DNA of 64,000 nucleotides from Staphylococcus hyicus (GCF_000816085.1 NZ_CP008747.1:1-64000); one strand, 5' to 3'; positions 31,842 to 43,200 are shown, numbered from the stretch's first letter. Notes: a model not told the origin generated them from the sequence alone. Numbers and translations are program-made.

Positions 31842-32543
31842 ATGGCGAGAAAAGTAGTCGTAGTCGACGATGAAAAACCAATTGCGGATATATTAGAATT
31901 TAACTTGAAAAAAGAAGGTTACGAGGTTTATGTAGCCTACGACGGTGATGATGCCGTGGACTTAATTTATGAAAAAGAACCAGATATCGTATTATTAGAC
32001 ATTATGTTACCTGGTCGAGACGGTATGGAAGTATGCCGTGAAGTACGTAAAAAATATGAAATGCCAATCATTATGTTAACTGCCAAAGACTCAGAAATTG
32101 ATAAAGTTCTTGGTTTAGAGCTTGGCGCAGATGACTACGTTACAAAACCGTTTAGTACACGTGAATTGATTGCGCGTGTTAAAGCGAATTTACGACGTCA
32201 TTATACACAACCAACACAAGATACAGAAGTTCAATCAAATGACATCACGATTAAAGATATTGTCATTTATCCAGACGCGTATTCTATTAAGAAGCGTGGG
32301 GAAGACATTGATTTAACACATCGTGAGTTTGAATTATTCCATTATTTAGCAAATCATATGGGTCAAGTGATGACACGTGAACATTTACTACAAACGGTGT
32401 GGGGTTATGATTACTTTGGCGACGTACGTACCGTAGATGTCACGATTCGTCGTTTGCGTGAAAAAATTGAAGACGATCCGTCTCACCCAGACTATATCGT
32501 AACACGTCGTGGTGTAGGCTATTTTCTACAACAACATGATTAG
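31842..32543 (+). CDS. walR: Essential response regulator WalR
   Basis: OmpR-family regulator of cell wall turnover genes. The receiver domain has the acidic pocket VVDDEK, the phosphorylated Asp in VLLDIMLPG near residue 53 and Lys in VTKPFS near residue 102. The winged-helix DNA-binding domain spans about residues 130-230. The start is ATG 31842 ([10 protein letters not shown]), the conserved N-terminus; an in-frame ATG at 31827 is not conserved. At 233 aa it has the usual length. Confidence 0.97.
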   Translation: MARKVVVVDDEKPIADILEFNLKKEGYEVYVAYDGDDAVDLIYEKEPDIVLLDIMLPGRDGMEVCREVRKKYEMPIIMLTAKDSEIDKVLGLELGADDYVTKPFSTRELIARVKANLRRHYTQPTQDTEVQSNDITIKDIVIYPDAYSIKKRGEDIDLTHREFELFHYLANHMGQVMTREHLLQTVWGYDYFGDVRTVDVTIRRLREKIEDDPSHPDYIVTRRGVGYFLQQHD

Positions 32544-32555
32544 AGGATGCTTAAT

Positions 32556-34388
32556 ATGAAGTGGTTAAAACAATTTCAATCCCTTCACACAAAGCTCGTT
32601 ATTGTTTATGTGTTACTTATCATTATCGGAATGCAAATTATCGGTCTCTATTTTACAAATAGTCTTGAGAAAGAGATGACGGATACCTTTAAAACCAATA
32701 TTTCTCAAAATGCGAAACAAATTGAGCTCAGTATAGAGAAAATCTATGCGGATGAAAATGGCACGACCAACACTCAAAAAGATATTCAAAATCTTTTAAA
32801 TGAATATGCCAACCGCAATGAAATGATTGAAATACGCTTCATCGATACGGATCAAATCATTTTAGCGACGTCTAAACAATCTAATCGTCATATGATTAAT
32901 CAAAAAGCGAATGAAAGCTCGATTCAAAAAGCACTTTCTCTCGGTCAAGAAAATTCGGATACCGTACTTAAAGATTATGGTGAAGGCAAACAACGGGTGT
33001 GGGTAAAAAACATGCCTGTAACGACGAGTAAAGGACTTATCGGTGATATCTATATTGAATCGAATATCAACCAAGTCTATGATCAATTGAGCAACATCAA
33101 TCAAATCTTTATCGTCGGAACGTTAATTTCTCTTATTATTACTGTGATATTGGGATTCTTTATCGCACGTACCATTACCAAACCGATTACCGATATGCGT
33201 AACCAAACGGTAGAAATGTCAAAAGGGAATTACACACAACGTGTGAAAATTTACGGCAATGACGAGATTGGTGAGTTGGCGCTTGCCTTCAATAACTTGT
33301 CAAAACGTGTACAAGAAGCACAAGCCAATACCGAGAGTGAAAAGCGTCGTCTAGACTCTGTCATTACCCACATGAGTGACGGTATTATTGCAACAGACCG
33401 TCGAGGACGTGTGCGCATTATTAACGATATGGCACTGAAAATGCTTGGTAAGATGAAAGAAGATGTCACGGGACAACATATTTTTGATATTTTAGATTTA
33501 CGTGACACATATACGTTAGAAGAATTAAGCGATAACCACGATAGTTTTCTTCTCGATATTAACGAAGACGAAGGCATTATTGCACGTGTGAACTTTAGTA
33601 ATATTGTTCAACACACGGGTTTTGTTACCGGCTATATCGCTGTGCTACACGACGTTACCGAGCAACAACAAGTGGAAAAAGAACGTCGTGAATTCGTGGC
33701 GAACGTGTCCCATGAATTACGTACACCATTAACATCAATGAATAGTTATATTGAAGCCTTAGAAGAAGGAGCTTGGAAAGACGAGTCCATTGCGCCGCAA
33801 TTCTTATCGGTAACGCGAGAAGAAACAGAACGCATGATTCGTCTCGTCAACGATTTACTTCACTTATCAAAAATGGATAATGAAACAGAACAAATCACAA
33901 AAGAAATTGTTGATTTTAATATGTTCGTCAACAAAATCATCAATCGTCATGAGATGTCGGCGAAAGACACGACATTCGTCCGTGATATTCCACATAAATC
34001 CATTTTCACAGAAATAGATCCAGATAAGATGACACAAGTATTCGATAACGTCATTACGAATGCGATTAAATATTCTCGTGGTGAAAAACGTGTCGAGTTT
34101 CACGTGAAACAAAATGCGGTACATAATCGTGTGACCGTTCGAATCAAAGATAATGGGATAGGTATCCCTATTAATAAAGTCGATAAGATTTTTGATCGCT
34201 TTTTCCGTGTCGACAAAGCACGTACCCGTAAAATGGGTGGTACAGGTCTCGGACTTGCGATTTCTAAAGAGATTGTCGAAGCGCATAATGGACGTATATG
34301 GGCGAATAGTGTCGAAGGTCAAGGCACATCCATTTTCATTACGCTACCATGTGAAATTATAGAAGATGGTGATTGGGATGCAGACTAA
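32556..34388 (+). CDS. walK: Sensor histidine kinase WalK
   Basis: Membrane kinase partner of WalR. The start is ATG 32556 ([13 protein letters not shown]) after AGAGGATG; it is 610 aa. Transmembrane helices lie at about residues 14-33 and 183-203 and flank an extracytoplasmic PAS-like domain. HAMP (about 204-256), PAS (about 262-370) and the kinase core follow, with the H-box [12 protein letters not shown] near residue 384 and ATP-site boxes DNGIGIP and GGTGLGLAI. The kinase region contains a near-perfect parS site in its DNA. Confidence 0.97.
   Translation: MKWLKQFQSLHTKLVIVYVLLIIIGMQIIGLYFTNSLEKEMTDTFKTNISQNAKQIELSIEKIYADENGTTNTQKDIQNLLNEYANRNEMIEIRFIDTDQIILATSKQSNRHMINQKANESSIQKALSLGQENSDTVLKDYGEGKQRVWVKNMPVTTSKGLIGDIYIESNINQVYDQLSNINQIFIVGTLISLIITVILGFFIARTITKPITDMRNQTVEMSKGNYTQRVKIYGNDEIGELALAFNNLSKRVQEAQANTESEKRRLDSVITHMSDGIIATDRRGRVRIINDMALKMLGKMKEDVTGQHIFDILDLRDTYTLEELSDNHDSFLLDINEDEGIIARVNFSNIVQHTGFVTGYIAVLHDVTEQQQVEKERREFVANVSHELRTPLTSMNSYIEALEEGAWKDESIAPQFLSVTREETERMIRLVNDLLHLSKMDNETEQITKEIVDFNMFVNKIINRHEMSAKDTTFVRDIPHKSIFTEIDPDKMTQVFDNVITNAIKYSRGEKRVEFHVKQNAVHNRVTVRIKDNGIGIPINKVDKIFDRFFRVDKARTRKMGGTGLGLAISKEIVEAHNGRIWANSVEGQGTSIFITLPCEIIEDGDWDAD
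34096..34111. other. parS-like ParB loading site inside walK
   Basis: AGTTTCACGTGAAACA matches the Bacillus parS consensus TGTTNCACGTGAAACA at 15 of 16 positions, including the complete palindromic core. It lies in the coding sequence for residues EFHVKQ, as many parS sites lie inside genes near the origin. ParB binding is inferred. Confidence 0.75.
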
Positions 34389-35715
34389 AGAACTCATCAA
34401 ATCCATCATCTTAGGACTTCTTGTTTTAATGAGTATTATTTTGACTGTGATGATATGGAATTTCTCACCTGATGTGGCAGATACATACAGTGATCCACAT
34501 CATGAAAATACGAAGGCAATTGGCGCACGGTATGATAAAGAAGCATCACAAGTCATGACGCCGAATCAAATGGTCCATGTGAATCAAGATAAAATTGAAG
34601 GGACATCAGCAACACCTGCTGTGAATGAGTTAGCGCGTCTATTCAGCAAACATCACATATCTAAAGTAGAAGAATTTTCAAATGAGCATGTGTTATCGTT
34701 AGAGACATTAAGTGATGATCTGGTCGTTTTAGACTACCCGACAGACACACCGCTTGCGATGTACTTAAATGAAGTGATGAATGTCCCTGCAAAAGTGCCT
34801 TCTAATTTTAAATTTAATCGCATCATTTTAGATATGAATAGTCGTCATGACATTGATGTTTATGCGATTGATGCGGATCGTCAACGTGCAATCAAAATGA
34901 CGACGGATGTACCTGTGCGCACAGTGAAAGGACACCTTGATGACATGTCGTCAAACCTTGAACCGTACACAGATATTTTGACAGATCAAACGACTGTGAA
35001 TAAAGCGACGTATTTATATGCGCCTAAGTCACCGAAAGATTTACGTACGTATCGGACAATTTTCAATAACATTAATGTTGAAGATCTTAATTCAATTCTC
35101 TTTGACGATACGCCAATTGTACGCACAACTCGAAGCGGTACAACGACGTACAACAACAATACCGGTATGGTGAATTATGATGCGAATAACGAAACATACA
35201 GTTATACAAACTTATCAGAAGATGAACATAGTACGCGTGATATGAATATTAGTATTCCCAGAACTTTTGATTATATTAATAAGCACGGCGGGTTTACCGA
35301 CGATTTCCGATTATTTAAAGCGAATGGCGCAAAAGGTGAAATGATTTATCAAATGTTCATTAACGGTAGACCGATTTTTGATTCAACGATACGTAATCAA
35401 ATACGTGTAATTTGGGGTGAACGCGGCATTTTCGAATATAGTCGTGGATTATTAAAAACGAATGTGACCGTAGATAATGGTGAAAAACCTAGAGCATTAC
35501 TACCTGCAGAAGACGTGCGATCAAAGCTGGCAAGTAATGGTCGCGTGGATTTTTCTAAAGTAGATCAAATGATAGTGGGCTATCGTATGAACACGAAAGA
35601 ATCTTCAAATGATGGGATTGAAATCCAACATAATAGTCAATTTGTACCAACATGGTATATCAAATATGATAATGATTGGTATGAATTTCGAGATGGGGAG
35701 TTGATTAAACCGTGA
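34378..35715 (+). CDS. walH: WalRK accessory protein WalH (YycH)
   Basis: Membrane-anchored extracytoplasmic regulator that acts with WalI on WalK; in S. aureus the pair activates the kinase. The start at ATG 34378 overlaps the end of walK, giving 445 aa. One N-terminal transmembrane helix (about residues 8-28) precedes a large outside domain with the conserved [22 protein letters not shown] segment in the middle. Its stop overlaps the walI start. Confidence 0.93.
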   Translation: MQTKELIKSIILGLLVLMSIILTVMIWNFSPDVADTYSDPHHENTKAIGARYDKEASQVMTPNQMVHVNQDKIEGTSATPAVNELARLFSKHHISKVEEFSNEHVLSLETLSDDLVVLDYPTDTPLAMYLNEVMNVPAKVPSNFKFNRIILDMNSRHDIDVYAIDADRQRAIKMTTDVPVRTVKGHLDDMSSNLEPYTDILTDQTTVNKATYLYAPKSPKDLRTYRTIFNNINVEDLNSILFDDTPIVRTTRSGTTTYNNNTGMVNYDANNETYSYTNLSEDEHSTRDMNISIPRTFDYINKHGGFTDDFRLFKANGAKGEMIYQMFINGRPIFDSTIRNQIRVIWGERGIFEYSRGLLKTNVTVDNGEKPRALLPAEDVRSKLASNGRVDFSKVDQMIVGYRMNTKESSNDGIEIQHNSQFVPTWYIKYDNDWYEFRDGELIKP

Positions 35716-36488
35716 ACTGGAAACAAGCAAAAACCCTTTTCATCGTCGTCTTCTTCCTCACAAATATTTGTTTAATTTATATTTATGTTGATAAAGTGAA
35801 TAAATCACAAGTCAATGATTCAGAAAATGACAATGCCGTTAATTTTGAACAAGAGGATATTAAACTGCCTAAAGATATGCCGAATGTGAATGGGGTAAAA
35901 ATGCAGCTCATTACAGGTGACTCTCATGATTTTGAAAAAGACGTTAAAGATGATGATAATGCAGAAACCAGTAAAGATGGCTTTACATTAACTCAAAAAA
36001 TGACGCATGCTGTTAACGTGAGTCAAGACCCCATTTCGATATTAAAACCGTACATCAATGCCAATATTTATGGTGGCAGTCAATATCAATATCATGAAAC
36101 AAGAGACGGTAAAATCATTTATGAACAAACGTATGATGGCTTTCCGATTATGAATAATAATCGTGCACGGTTGTCTTTTGATGTTGATGGTAATAAGACA
36201 AAATCTTTTACACAATCGACAATGGAAGACATCCGTCCGTCTAAAGGTGAAAATAATAAACCTCGTAACGTCATGAGTGCACGTGAAGCAATTGAAACAC
36301 TGTATTATAATCAATATTTAAAAGCGGGTCAGTCAGTAGATAGCATTCGACTCGGTTACTACACGGTAGTAAAAGAAACCAATGTTCAAGTACTACAAGC
36401 AAACTGGGAGATTACCGTAAGTAAAAAAGGAAAAAAACATACGTATTACGTTGAAGCGGTGTCCTCAAATCCGCAAATTACAGAATAA
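35712..36488 (+). CDS. walI: WalRK accessory protein WalI (YycI)
   Basis: Second membrane-anchored regulator of WalK, 258 aa. [29 protein letters not shown] forms the N-terminal anchor. The outside domain has YycI-type repeats and the ending [10 protein letters not shown]. It overlaps walH by four bases (GTGA), so the two partners are translationally coupled. Confidence 0.92.
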   Translation: MNWKQAKTLFIVVFFLTNICLIYIYVDKVNKSQVNDSENDNAVNFEQEDIKLPKDMPNVNGVKMQLITGDSHDFEKDVKDDDNAETSKDGFTLTQKMTHAVNVSQDPISILKPYINANIYGGSQYQYHETRDGKIIYEQTYDGFPIMNNNRARLSFDVDGNKTKSFTQSTMEDIRPSKGENNKPRNVMSAREAIETLYYNQYLKAGQSVDSIRLGYYTVVKETNVQVLQANWEITVSKKGKKHTYYVEAVSSNPQITE

Positions 36489-36504
36489 TAGAAAGGGTGG
36501 TCAC

Positions 36505-37296
36505 TTGATACGAATGAGTGTCCTCGCAAGTGGCAGTACAGGTAACGCCACTTATGTAGAGAGTGATAAAGGAAGCCTGTTAGTCGATGTCGGTTTAACA
36601 GGTAAGAAAATGGAAACACTTTTCGATCAAATCGACCGAAAAATTTCTGATTTAAATGGCATTTTAGTGACGCATGAACACTCCGACCATATTAAAGGTT
36701 TAGGCGTTTTGGCGAGAAAATATAACTTGCCAGTTTATGCGAATGAAAAAACATGGACGTGCATAGAGAAGAAAGATTCGCGTATTCCAAGTGCACAAAA
36801 ATTTATTTTCAATCCATACGAAACGAAATCAATCGCTGGGTTTGATGTGGAATCCTTTAACGTGTCTCATGATGCGATAGATCCACAATTTTACATTTTC
36901 CATAATGACTATAAAAAACTGACACTGATTACGGATACAGGCTATGTGTCTGACCGTATGAAAGGCATGATTCGTGGTAGCGATGCATTTATTTTTGAAA
37001 GTAATCACGACGTTGATATGTTACGCATGTGTCGCTATCCATGGAAAACGAAACAACGGATTTTAAGTGATATGGGTCACGTCTCAAATGAAGACGCTGC
37101 ACACGCGATGGCAGACGTCATTACAGGCCAAACGAAACGCATCTATTTATCACATCTCTCACAAGACAATAATATGAAAGATTTAGCACGCATGAGTGTC
37201 GGTCAAATTTTACGCGAACATGATATTGATACGGTCAATGAAGTGAAATTATGTGATACAGATAAAGCACTAGCGACACCCATCTATACGCTATAA
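36505..37296 (+). CDS. walJ: Metallo-beta-lactamase-fold exonuclease WalJ (YycJ)
   Basis: Metallo-hydrolase of the YycJ group, a predicted nuclease acting in DNA repair or replication. The metal-binding motif [10 protein letters not shown] near residue 58 is characteristic, with further His and Asp ligands at VSHDA and TDTGY. The start TTG 36505 lies 4 nt after AAAGGGTGG; ATG 36514 is the alternative. From 36505 it is 263 aa. It ends the walRKHIJ operon, followed by a strong terminator. Confidence 0.92.
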   Translation: MIRMSVLASGSTGNATYVESDKGSLLVDVGLTGKKMETLFDQIDRKISDLNGILVTHEHSDHIKGLGVLARKYNLPVYANEKTWTCIEKKDSRIPSAQKFIFNPYETKSIAGFDVESFNVSHDAIDPQFYIFHNDYKKLTLITDTGYVSDRMKGMIRGSDAFIFESNHDVDMLRMCRYPWKTKQRILSDMGHVSNEDAAHAMADVITGQTKRIYLSHLSQDNNMKDLARMSVGQILREHDIDTVNEVKLCDTDKALATPIYTL

Positions 37297-37303
37297 CAAC
37301 ATT

Positions 37304-37344
37304 AAGGGTTAAAAACGACATATTGCGTTTTTAACCCTTTTTTT
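37304..37344 (+). terminator. wal operon terminator
   Basis: A 14-bp stem AAGGGTTAAAAACG/CGTTTTTAACCCTT is followed by TTTTT. Confidence 0.9.
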
Positions 37345-37364
37345 AATCTTCTACATTGATGTAT

Positions 37365-37376
37365 ATCTATATAGAT
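37365..37376. promoter_or_regulatory. Probable ArsR operator
   Basis: A 12-bp perfect palindrome ATCTATATAGAT lies 33 bp before arsR, with a further ATCTATG copy downstream (37381-37387). Its position and form fit an operator for the arsRBC genes. Confidence 0.55.
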
Positions 37377-37408
37377 GTTAATCTATGTTTTGTTAGGAGT
37401 GGATGACA

Positions 37409-37729
37409 ATGACTTATCAAAAGTTAGCACAACAACTCAAAATGATCTCTGATGTGAACCGATTAGAAATCATCAACATGTTATCATGCGGTGAATTATG
37501 CGCATGTGACTTACTCGAACACTTTCAGATTTCACAACCCACACTGAGTCATCATATGAAAATCCTTGTTGAAGGTAATATGGTCAATATGCGTAAAGAA
37601 GGTAATAAACGCATGTATCAACTGAATCATCACGTTTTCAATGAACTCAAAGAGGCGTTAAAATACCTTACGACGCCAACGTCAACGTGTGCATGTCATT
37701 CTTTAAAGATGGGTGATTGTGAAGGATGA
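37409..37729 (+). CDS. arsR: Arsenic-responsive repressor ArsR
   Basis: ArsR/SmtB winged-helix repressor of 106 aa. The As(III)-binding Cys pair is in [11 protein letters not shown] near residue 31, at the start of the recognition helix, and the HTH reads [13 protein letters not shown]. Additional cysteines lie near the C-terminus (TCACHS). Tandem ATGs at 37403 and 37409 are possible; the second suits the ribosome site TAGGAGTGG better. The gene overlaps arsB by four bases. Confidence 0.93.
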   Translation: MTYQKLAQQLKMISDVNRLEIINMLSCGELCACDLLEHFQISQPTLSHHMKILVEGNMVNMRKEGNKRMYQLNHHVFNELKEALKYLTTPTSTCACHSLKMGDCEG

Positions 37730-39015
37730 TGATACTTGCGATAACTATATTTTTGTTGACGCTTGTTTTTGTGATTTGGCAACCCAAAGGTTTAGATATT
37801 GGTATTACGGCGTGTGTCGGCGCTGTCGTCGCAATACTGACGGGTGTCGTCGATTTAAGTGATGTCGGTGAAGTGACGGGAATTGTTTGGAATGCGACCC
37901 TCACCTTCATTGCGATTATTCTGATATCATTAATCCTTGATGAAATAGGGTTCTTTGAATGGGCCGCCCTTCATATGGTACAAGCTTCAAAAGGTAATGG
38001 CTTTAGAATGTTTCTATATATTATGACACTTGGCGCAATCGTTGCTGCATTCTTTGCGAATGATGGTGCTGCCTTAATTTTAACGCCAATCGTGCTCGCA
38101 ATGATGCGCCACTTAGGATTTAAAGCGCGGGCAGTCTTCCCTTTCATTATAGCAAGTGGTTTTATTGCGGATACAACGTCTTTGCCCCTTGTCGTGAGTA
38201 ACCTTGTGAATATCGTTTCAGCAGATTATTTCGACATCGGCTTTGTTGAATATTTAAGTCGGATGTGGATTCCGAATGTGTTTTCATTTGGTGCAAGCAT
38301 TGTTGTATTATGGCTTTATTTTAAAAGAGCGATACCCAAATCATTTGATATTAATCATTTGAAAAAACCAACACATGCCATTAAAGATTGGCAACTCTTT
38401 TATCTGTCATGGTGGATATTAGGCTTTTTATTTATAGGTTATCTCGCAAGCGAATTGGTGAAAGTGCCTGTTTCATTCATCGCATGTACGATTGCTGCCA
38501 TTTTTATTGTGGTCGCACGGCGCTCTCCAGCAGTTCATACAAGTGCTGTCGTTAAAGGCGCGCCATGGAATATCGTATTTTTCTCTATCGGTATGTATCT
38601 TGTCGTCTTTGGATTAAAAAATGTCGGCATTACGACATTACTTGGCAACACGTTATCCATGGTTGCAGCGCACGGATTGTTTGCGAGTGTCATGGGGATG
38701 GGCTTGATGTCTGCAATTTTATCTGCGGTTATGAACAATATGCCGACCGTCATGATCGATGCGCTTGCGATACATCAAGCAGGTGTGACGGGCAGTCTAA
38801 AAGAAGGGATGATTTATGCGAATGTAATTGGGGCAGATTTAGGACCCAAAATCACGCCTATCGGTTCACTTGCAACGTTATTATGGCTTCATGTGTTAGC
38901 ACAAAAAGGCGTCAAAATTTCTTGGGGAATGTATTTCAAAATAGGTATCATCATCACATTCCCTGTGCTAGTCATTACATTACTCGGACTTTATCTGACA
39001 TTGATATTATTTTAA
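37726..39015 (+). CDS. arsB: Arsenite efflux membrane protein ArsB
   Basis: Arsenite/antimonite exporter of 429 aa with about twelve hydrophobic segments. Family sequence includes [28 protein letters not shown] near residue 49, [17 protein letters not shown] near residue 108 and [20 protein letters not shown] near residue 371. The start overlaps the arsR stop. It works with cytosolic reductase ArsC, encoded next. Confidence 0.96.
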   Translation: MMILAITIFLLTLVFVIWQPKGLDIGITACVGAVVAILTGVVDLSDVGEVTGIVWNATLTFIAIILISLILDEIGFFEWAALHMVQASKGNGFRMFLYIMTLGAIVAAFFANDGAALILTPIVLAMMRHLGFKARAVFPFIIASGFIADTTSLPLVVSNLVNIVSADYFDIGFVEYLSRMWIPNVFSFGASIVVLWLYFKRAIPKSFDINHLKKPTHAIKDWQLFYLSWWILGFLFIGYLASELVKVPVSFIACTIAAIFIVVARRSPAVHTSAVVKGAPWNIVFFSIGMYLVVFGLKNVGITTLLGNTLSMVAAHGLFASVMGMGLMSAILSAVMNNMPTVMIDALAIHQAGVTGSLKEGMIYANVIGADLGPKITPIGSLATLLWLHVLAQKGVKISWGMYFKIGIIITFPVLVITLLGLYLTLILF

Positions 39016-39032
39016 AAACTAGGGGGAGCAAT

Positions 39033-39431
39033 ATGGAAAAACGAACGATTTATTTTATATGTACGGGGAATTCATGCCGTAGCCAGATGGCAGAAGGATG
39101 GGGAAAAGCCATACTTGGTAAGGACTGGAATGTCTATTCAGGCGGTATAGAAACGCATGGCGTCAATCCTAATGCCATTGAAGCGATGCACGAAGTCGGT
39201 ATAGATATCTCAAATCAAACATCAGACTTAATCAATCCTGATATTGTGAATAAAGCAGATTTAGTCGTCACATTGTGTAGCCATGCCGATGCGCATTGTC
39301 CGATCATGCCGCCACACGTTCATAAAGAACATTGGGGATTCGACGACCCGGCAGGACAACCATGGTCAGAATTTCAACGCGTGAGAGATGAAATCAAAAG
39401 TGCTATCGAACACTTTAAACATAGACAATAA
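39033..39431 (+). CDS. arsC: Arsenate reductase (thioredoxin-coupled)
   Basis: Reduces arsenate to arsenite for export by ArsB. The 132-aa protein has the low-molecular-weight phosphatase-type loop CTGNSCRS with Cys10, and a Cys pair in [10 protein letters not shown] (Cys82 and Cys89), the pI258-type arrangement reduced by thioredoxin. The start follows AGGGGGAGC. It ends the ars operon with a strong terminator behind it. Confidence 0.96.
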   Translation: MEKRTIYFICTGNSCRSQMAEGWGKAILGKDWNVYSGGIETHGVNPNAIEAMHEVGIDISNQTSDLINPDIVNKADLVVTLCSHADAHCPIMPPHVHKEHWGFDDPAGQPWSEFQRVRDEIKSAIEHFKHRQ

Positions 39432-39436
39432 TAATC

Positions 39437-39469
39437 AAAACGTTACGCGATCGATGCGTAACGTTTTTT
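39437..39469 (+). terminator. ars operon terminator
   Basis: AAAACGTTACGC and GCGTAACGTTTT pair around a 7-nt loop, followed by T residues. Confidence 0.9.
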
Positions 39470-39827
39470 AATAGATTTACAAAACATTGGCAACCATTTA
39501 TGAATCACTTATGATATAAATAACTGAAAATTTTGAGGGATATACGCAATACGTTTTCAAATATTTACATGCATAAATGTGCAAAATGAGTTGGAAGTTA
39601 TCCCCAAACATGTGCACAAAACGAACGAATTATTAACAATCCACATGTTAATAACGTTATTACCAACAAAGTTATACACATATTCACAAACTTATACACA
39701 ATTATATAGAAATAATCCACATTTTATCTTAAATCATTTATACAAATTCGGTATAATGAGGATAAATATGTGAGTAACTGAACAACCTGTGGATAACTTG
39801 CTACTTATAAACAAAATGGAGGAAACT
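39470..39827. other. DnaA-box cluster upstream of rlmH
   Basis: This spacer before rlmH holds TTATCCCCA (39598-39606), TTATACACA twice (39672-39680 and 39692-39700), TAATCCACA (39713-39721) and a reverse TGTGGATAA (39788-39796), plus AATCCACA near 39639. Such density matches a DnaA-box cluster, as described in Bacillus subtilis for control of initiation or of DnaA-regulated genes. The rlmH promoter (GGTATAATG, about 39751-39759) lies inside it. No gene is supported here. Confidence 0.65.
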
Positions 39828-40307
39828 ATGAAAATAACCATCATCGCAGTTGGAAAATTAAAAGAGAAATATTGGAAACAGGCCATTGCAGAATATGAAA
39901 AACGCTTAAGTGCTTATACAAAAGTCGAAATCATCGAAGTGCCAGATGAAAAAGCACCAGAAAATATGAGTGACAAAGAAATTGAGCAAGTAAAAGAAAA
40001 AGAAGGCCAACGCATCCTAGCCAAAGTCAAACCACAATCCACAGTCATTACACTAGAAATCCAAGGAAAGATGTTAAGTTCCGAAGCGCTCGCAAAAGAA
40101 ATAGATCAACGTATGACACAAGGTACAAGCGACTTTACTTTCATTATTGGAGGATCGAATGGCTTACATCAAGACGTCATGAATCGTAGCAACATTGCGC
40201 TATCATTCAGTAAAATGACCTTTCCACATCAAATGATGCGCGTCGTATTGTTAGAGCAGGTGTATCGTGCATTTAAGATAAATAGAGGCGAAGCGTATCA
40301 TAAATGA
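39828..40307 (+). CDS. rlmH: 23S rRNA pseudouridine-1915 N3-methyltransferase RlmH (OrfX)
   Basis: SPOUT methyltransferase acting on helix 69 of 23S rRNA. The start is ATG 39828 after GGAGGA, giving the conserved 159 aa; an upstream in-frame GTG is not used. The SAM-binding knot includes [13 protein letters not shown] near residue 104, and the C-terminus is [19 protein letters not shown]. Its 3' end is the integration site for SCC elements, and the sequence behind it changes to island content. Confidence 0.97.
   Translation: MKITIIAVGKLKEKYWKQAIAEYEKRLSAYTKVEIIEVPDEKAPENMSDKEIEQVKEKEGQRILAKVKPQSTVITLEIQGKMLSSEALAKEIDQRMTQGTSDFTFIIGGSNGLHQDVMNRSNIALSFSKMTFPHQMMRVVLLEQVYRAFKINRGEAYHK
40290..40307 (+). 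other. SCC attachment site in the rlmH 3' end
   Basis: GAAGCGTATCATAAATGA is the conserved staphylococcal SCC att core at the end of rlmH. The following bases (TGAGATTTTTG) should belong to an inserted element or its scar. I saw no second copy in the window, so the far end of the island lies beyond base 64000 or has diverged. Confidence 0.75.
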
Positions 40308-40357
40308 TGAGATTTTTGAAATAAGGCTATTATATATAATGTTGGGAGTGTCTTAGT

Positions 40358-41552
40358 TTGAGAAAACAATCCCTTAAAACAACAAGTTTCTGAGTTGATT
40401 GATTTAAATTATGAAGGTAGCTATTGGGACTACAAACAAGAACATCACTCAATTGAAGACAATCATAAATTGTTGCATGAAGTTATGTGTTTAGCCAATA
40501 ATCTAGAAAATAAAGAGCATACCTTATAATTGGAGTGGCTGATAATGGAGAAGTTATTGGAATAAGTGAACAACAATTTAGAAGAAATCAGCAACAGTTA
40601 ATTAATATAGTACGTGATAAGAAATGGGAAGGAAATGGGTATTCTGATATTAAAATGAAAACGATTTTAATTAGTGAGGTTGAAATAGACGTTATTAAAA
40701 GATCTAGTCATGTTCCATTTACTCTGGCTGAAGATATCAAACCTAAAGGTCAAAAAAATATATATTTAAGAAGCCATACAGTTTATACGAGGAATCAAGA
40801 TAGTAATACACCTCATGATAGGGCTGCTACAATTTCTGAAGTTGAAATACTAATGAAATATCGATTAGGTTTATTGCCAAATCTTATTGAAAGAGTTAGA
40901 CGTTATATATGTGATGTAGAGAATTAGTAATTAATAAGTTCTAAAGAAGATGTTATATGACGGTACTACTTATTGCACCCTGAATTTACAATAGAAATGA
41001 TAACAAATGATGAAAATTTATCTCCACCTAATTTTGCATTTATTCATAATGAATAATCGAAATTCTTTATTGAGAGTTAAGATTAAGTACAATTCGACTA
41101 TTTTATATTGGGATTATGCTAGATATGTAGATGCAACTAGGGGTATTGTAATTTATACAGAAATTGTATCACTCAATATTGCTAATCCAAGGAGTTTGTT
41201 TGCTAATTTTTTTCATAATTATATTTTAATAAAAATATAATTAAGTAAATTTTTGATATAACTATTGAATTTACATAATATAGGTTATTTATGCGAGAAG
41301 AATATTTCATATATACCTTTATTTCAAGTGAAAGAAGAGAAAGAAATCATTATAGGTTTAAATAATAGGGAGAAAGAGAAAGCCAAACAAAATATTACTA
41401 AACTAAAAAGGGAAGTTCTTATATCGAATAGTGAAATAGAAAAGGAAGAATATGAATTTATAGTTCAAGATTTGGCAACAAATTTAATGGTAATAGAAAG
41501 GATAAAAGTTTATAGATTTACTTGTATTGAAGTAGCTGATTCTAATCACTAG
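40358..41552 (+). pseudogene. Decayed AlbA_2 (Schlafen/AAA_4-type) DNA-binding protein gene
   Basis: Fragments in shifting frames read as one broken gene. From TTG 40358 comes a short start, then LIDLNYEGSYWDYKQEHH and LLHEVMCLANNLENKEH. A one-base loss near 40516 shifts into the frame AYLIIGVADNGEVIGISEQQF, which continues to 40927. Further pieces carry YYLLHPEFTIEMITNDE (about 40965-41015), LRVKIKYNSTILYWDYARYVDATRGIVIY (about 41060-41160) and a Lys/Glu-rich end up to 41552. The EGSYWDYK and GVADNGEVIG parts fit the AlbA_2 domain. Several frameshifts and stops make a functional product unlikely. Confidence 0.65.
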
Positions 41553-41717
41553 TAACAATATTAGTTTTAAAAATTCTTTTGACATCTTATTATTGAAGGG
41601 TTTCATGGTAGTTGTATATACAATCAATACCTAAAATCTCAAATGTATGTAGGTTATCTTTCTATGAATCATAATATGCAGCTTATCGCTCAAGTGACAA
41701 TAAATTTTAATATAAAC

Positions 41718-41753
41718 TTAAAAAGACACTGTTATTAATATGTGTCTTTTTAA
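41718..41753. terminator. Bidirectional hairpin terminator
   Basis: TTAAAAAGACAC and GTGTCTTTTTAA are perfect 12-bp arms. The A and T runs suit termination from both sides, including the minus-strand PIN gene that ends at 41806. Confidence 0.75.
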
Positions 41754-41805
41754 GTAGTTATGATGTATTTTTTTGTTATAAAAGTTACTATATGTTATTT
41801 TTGCC

Positions 41806-43200
41806 TTACCTATAATTATTCAATAATTTATCTACAATTTCGACTGCGATATGTTCAGCGTTGGAGAGGTTATTTTTTTTGAGTTCTTTTTTTACTGCAA
41901 TTTTTAAAGCCTTGGTTTTATTTTCAAAATGTGACCAATCTACGGTTAAATGATCTGAAATAACGAGATATAACTTATCTAATAATTGTGCATTTTTTGA
42001 ATTAAAATTACCATTTAATATTATGTGTTCAACCACTTTTTTATCTGAATCATTCAAATTACATATAGTATCATTATTTTCTAAAGAATTAGCCTTAATT
42101 TTAGTTGTGGAGTTATTAGTAGTTTCACATTCTTCAAATAATTCATTAGATACTGGTGTTAACTCTTTTTTAAATGGATTTGTTATTAAATCTAAATTAT
42201 CTCCATCTTCAGTAGAAGCATCGATATTGTCTATTTCAATGATATTAATATTATTATCTTTGCTACTTACAGTAGTTAACAGAAAGTTTATTGTTACATT
42301 TAATGATATTTTACTACTTGGTTTGACTGCTTTTAATATACATACTAAGCTAAATTCATAAGAGATGTCATTAACTTTTGATAGGTATGGAAAGGTATTA
42401 ACAAATTCATAAGAATCATATTTATAATTTGTAATGCTATTTATACTGAAATCATTAAAGATTTCCTCTACAACTTGTGTCTCTAATTCCGGTAAATAAT
42501 CTTTTAATTGGGATTCAATGTTATTTTTACGGTGTAATTTATATTGTTCTCCGGAAAATTTTTCTATTTGTTGAATTATTTCATCTTTATTATTAATAAA
42601 TTCTATAGAACTATTAGAATTTCGAGAATTGAATTCTTGAAGTAATGTCTTCTTTGTTAAATCATTATTAAAAATTTTATCATATGTAAGAAAATAATAA
42701 TCACCAACATTTTCGCTAGCATATTGCATAATTGATTCCCATATTAATGCATCTTTAAAACCTTTATCAGATTGTTTGTTTTTACCTTCAAAAGGTGGTA
42801 ATTTTTGTAGTGCTTTTTCAATGATATTATCAAATGAATTCTTATCTGAATGAATTTTTATTGTTTGTATACCATATCGTGATTTGAATTCTGACATTGC
42901 TATGTTCAAATGTTTATCATAGTCTATCTTATCAGGGATTTTAATAGTAAAGTTGTTCAAACCTATAAACTTATCTTTAAGTAATTTTAAAATTTCTATA
43001 TCTTTGTTAAATTCCTGAACTTGGTGTTGAAGTAATTCATTAAAAACGATTTCTGGAATTAATATTTGAAATGACTCTTCAACATCATTTAACTCAATTT
43101 TACCTTTTAAATCCTCAAAAAAACTGTTGAGTTTGAAGCCTTTGTAAGCATTAAAACTACTTATATGAAGTGTATTTGTATCTAATATAATGTAATTCAA
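41806..43200 (-). CDS. PIN-domain-like protein, putative RNase or nuclease
   Basis: 464-aa protein starting MNYIILDTNTLHISSF, the PIN-type first acidic residue on a beta strand. Further acidic PIN positions fit IPEIVFNEL near residue 49, FKDALIWESI near residue 148 and YFLTYDKIF near residue 168, as in the DUF4935-type PIN group. The C-terminal 280 residues are unrecognised, mixed and Asn/Asp/Ser-rich. It is transcribed away from hsdM, from a 160-bp divergent spacer. Its place between rlmH and a type I restriction operon suggests a defence or toxin role, which is an inference. Confidence 0.65.
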   Translation of the reverse strand: MNYIILDTNTLHISSFNAYKGFKLNSFFEDLKGKIELNDVEESFQILIPEIVFNELLQHQVQEFNKDIEILKLLKDKFIGLNNFTIKIPDKIDYDKHLNIAMSEFKSRYGIQTIKIHSDKNSFDNIIEKALQKLPPFEGKNKQSDKGFKDALIWESIMQYASENVGDYYFLTYDKIFNNDLTKKTLLQEFNSRNSNSSIEFINNKDEIIQQIEKFSGEQYKLHRKNNIESQLKDYLPELETQVVEEIFNDFSINSITNYKYDSYEFVNTFPYLSKVNDISYEFSLVCILKAVKPSSKISLNVTINFLLTTVSSKDNNINIIEIDNIDASTEDGDNLDLITNPFKKELTPVSNELFEECETTNNSTTKIKANSLENNDTICNLNDSDKKVVEHIILNGNFNSKNAQLLDKLYLVISDHLTVDWSHFENKTKALKIAVKKELKKNNLSNAEHIAVEIVDKLLNNYR

